Assembly: GCF_017377575.1 (NCBI RefSeq)
Contig: NZ_JAFREM010000015.1
Span: 106,117-170,116, forward strand
DNA: 64,000 nt
Origin: Candidatus Enterococcus moelleringii
Lineage (GTDB): Bacteria; Bacillota; Bacilli; Lactobacillales; Enterococcaceae
Reading direction: 5' to 3'
Shown: piece by piece, positions 63,244 to 64,000 of the stretch
Position numbering within the stretch: position 1 is the stretch's first letter
Layout of the letters: every line of letters begins with the position of its first letter
Notes under the pieces: generated by a model
Database searches by the model: none
What the model was told of the DNA's origin: nothing
What the model saw: the letters and a program-made list of their open reading frames with translations, nothing else
Translations under genes and position numbers: made by a program

Positions 63244-63858
63244 ATGAAAAAATTCGCGAAGGTTGCAGTTATTCTATCAATGGTGGTTGTTTTAGGAGCA
63301 TGTCAGAACAAAGAGAAGGAAACAGCTAAAAACACAGAGAAAAAAGTTGAACAAACAACAAAGACGAAAAAGAAAACAGAAACCAGCAAAACATCTGAAA
63401 CCCAATCAAGCCAGGCTGCAGCAGTTACACAGCCTAGTGCCCAAGCACAACCAAATCAAAATCAAACGGCTGGCAATCCACAGCAGCCTGTAAATAATCA
63501 GCAAGCCGTCAATACGCCAACAAATGCTGGGACCACTCCGGTTCAACCGGCACCGGCAGTGACTGAACCAGTTGCTGAACCAGCGGCACCAGCAGAAGAT
63601 CAATCACAAGTCGGCGTGTACTCCCGTGAAGAGTGTGCCCACATTGCCAGAATGACCATCAGCATGAGTGGAGCAGATGAGTCACAATTTACCGAAGATC
63701 AATTGTACAATTACTACGATCAATGCGCCCAATTAGGTGCGGACTATTCTTACTTGTTAGGCTTAGTCGCTCAGGATACCGGTCTTAACAAAGAAGAACT
63801 AGTTGCCAATTACGATCGCGTCCAAGCAGCGTCGGATGATGGGTCAGGGAATCAATAG
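63244..63858 (+). CDS. Lipoprotein with Thr/Gln/Pro-rich linker
   Basis: A 204-residue lipoprotein. The signal peptide ends in the lipobox VLGAC. Residues about 24-130 are a disordered Lys/Thr then Gln/Asn/Pro/Ala linker that could span the wall. The C-terminal 75 residues (VGVYSREECAHIARMTISMSG onwards) form a small helical domain with two Cys that could pair. I do not recognise the domain. The start at 63244 follows GCAAGGAAAG; the frame is open further upstream but without a ribosome site. Confidence 0.82.
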   Translation: MKKFAKVAVILSMVVVLGACQNKEKETAKNTEKKVEQTTKTKKKTETSKTSETQSSQAAAVTQPSAQAQPNQNQTAGNPQQPVNNQQAVNTPTNAGTTPVQPAPAVTEPVAEPAAPAEDQSQVGVYSREECAHIARMTISMSGADESQFTEDQLYNYYDQCAQLGADYSYLLGLVAQDTGLNKEELVANYDRVQAASDDGSGNQ

Positions 63859-63879
63859 GTTATAAACGTAAATAAAGAT

Positions 63880-63972
63880 GAGGCTGTGACATAAGTCACG
63901 TCTCAAAACAGCATTAAATAGCCCGAGCGTCAGAAATCTAGTAGAGATTTTTGGCGCTCGGGTTATTTTTCT
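63880..63972 (+). repeat. Repeat-like double hairpin and terminator
   Basis: Two stems follow the lipoprotein gene. The first is GTGAC/GTCAC within GAG...CTC at 63880-63904. The second is a long imperfect stem AATAGCCCGAGCG.../...CGCTCGGGTTATT ending in T5 (about 63917-63970). The phrase GAGGCTGTGACATAAGTCAC resembles dispersed intergenic repeats that I have seen in enterococcal genomes. Confidence 0.65.
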
Positions 63973-64000
63973 ATGTAGGTAGGGCTCCTGCTCGCTTCAT

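Noticed and set aside
1..64000. CRISPR array, rRNA or tRNA genes, insertion sequences
   Set aside because: No regularly spaced repeats, no cas genes, no transposase frames and no recognisable tRNA or rRNA sequence were seen.

Overview
The window looks like a chromosomal segment of an Enterococcus or a close relative. It has low-to-moderate GC, strong AGGAGG-type ribosome binding sites, many PTS genes, LPxTG-type surface proteins, class C sortase pili, WxL-type surface proteins and a c-di-AMP-controlled betaine transporter of the BusR/BusA type. No rRNA, tRNA or CRISPR array was recognised. The species is not called.

Region by region. (1) 0.2-5 kb: two small unknown genes, then argH fused tightly to an amino-acid ABC importer (permease, ATPase, lipoprotein) behind two ARG-box-like sites. 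(2) 5-10.3 kb: a nucleoside transporter on the minus strand, then busR and busAA-busAB with a textbook operator. (3) 10.4-15 kb: a solitary tyrosine recombinase flanked by a 13-bp direct repeat, a coiled-coil cell-wall protein with an FPQTG anchor, and a small unknown gene. (4) 15-21.6 kb: a LicT-type antiterminator, its RNA target, a beta-glucoside-type PTS permease and, in place of the expected glycosidase, an ADP-ribosylglycohydrolase. An unknown Lys/Gly-tailed protein and a macrodomain protein follow. (5) 21.8-26.3 kb: two LytTR two-component systems, the first with a degraded kinase domain. (6) 26.6-38.2 kb: a complete sortase-assembled pilus operon (backbone pilin, sortase C, basal pilin, 1551-residue candidate tip protein, second sortase C) followed by two paralogous winged-helix regulators with receiver-like but Asp-less N-termini. 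(7) 38.4-44.5 kb: a fructose-family PTS, a MalY/PatB-type PLP enzyme, a BglG-type regulator and an M20 peptidase, likely one catabolic unit. (8) 44.5-46.4 kb: an alpha/beta hydrolase and a divergent TetR regulator with twin operators. (9) 46.5-58.9 kb: an AT-rich defence island with an Mrr-like nuclease, a methyltransferase-like subunit, two large GIY-YIG-like/helicase/methyltransferase proteins, a GmrSD-like DUF262 protein and a membrane protein. (10) 59.2-62.9 kb, minus strand: a WxL-type surface-protein operon. (11) 63.2 kb to the end: a lipoprotein and a repeat-like terminator.

The strongest candidates for something little described are the multi-gene restriction-like cassette at 46.5-57.6 kb, the PTS/ADP-ribosylglycohydrolase pairing at 16-19 kb, the PTS/C-S-lyase/M20 catabolic unit at 38-44 kb, and the solitary integrase bounded by direct repeats. 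All functions are inferred from sequence motifs recognised by eye. No database search was run.
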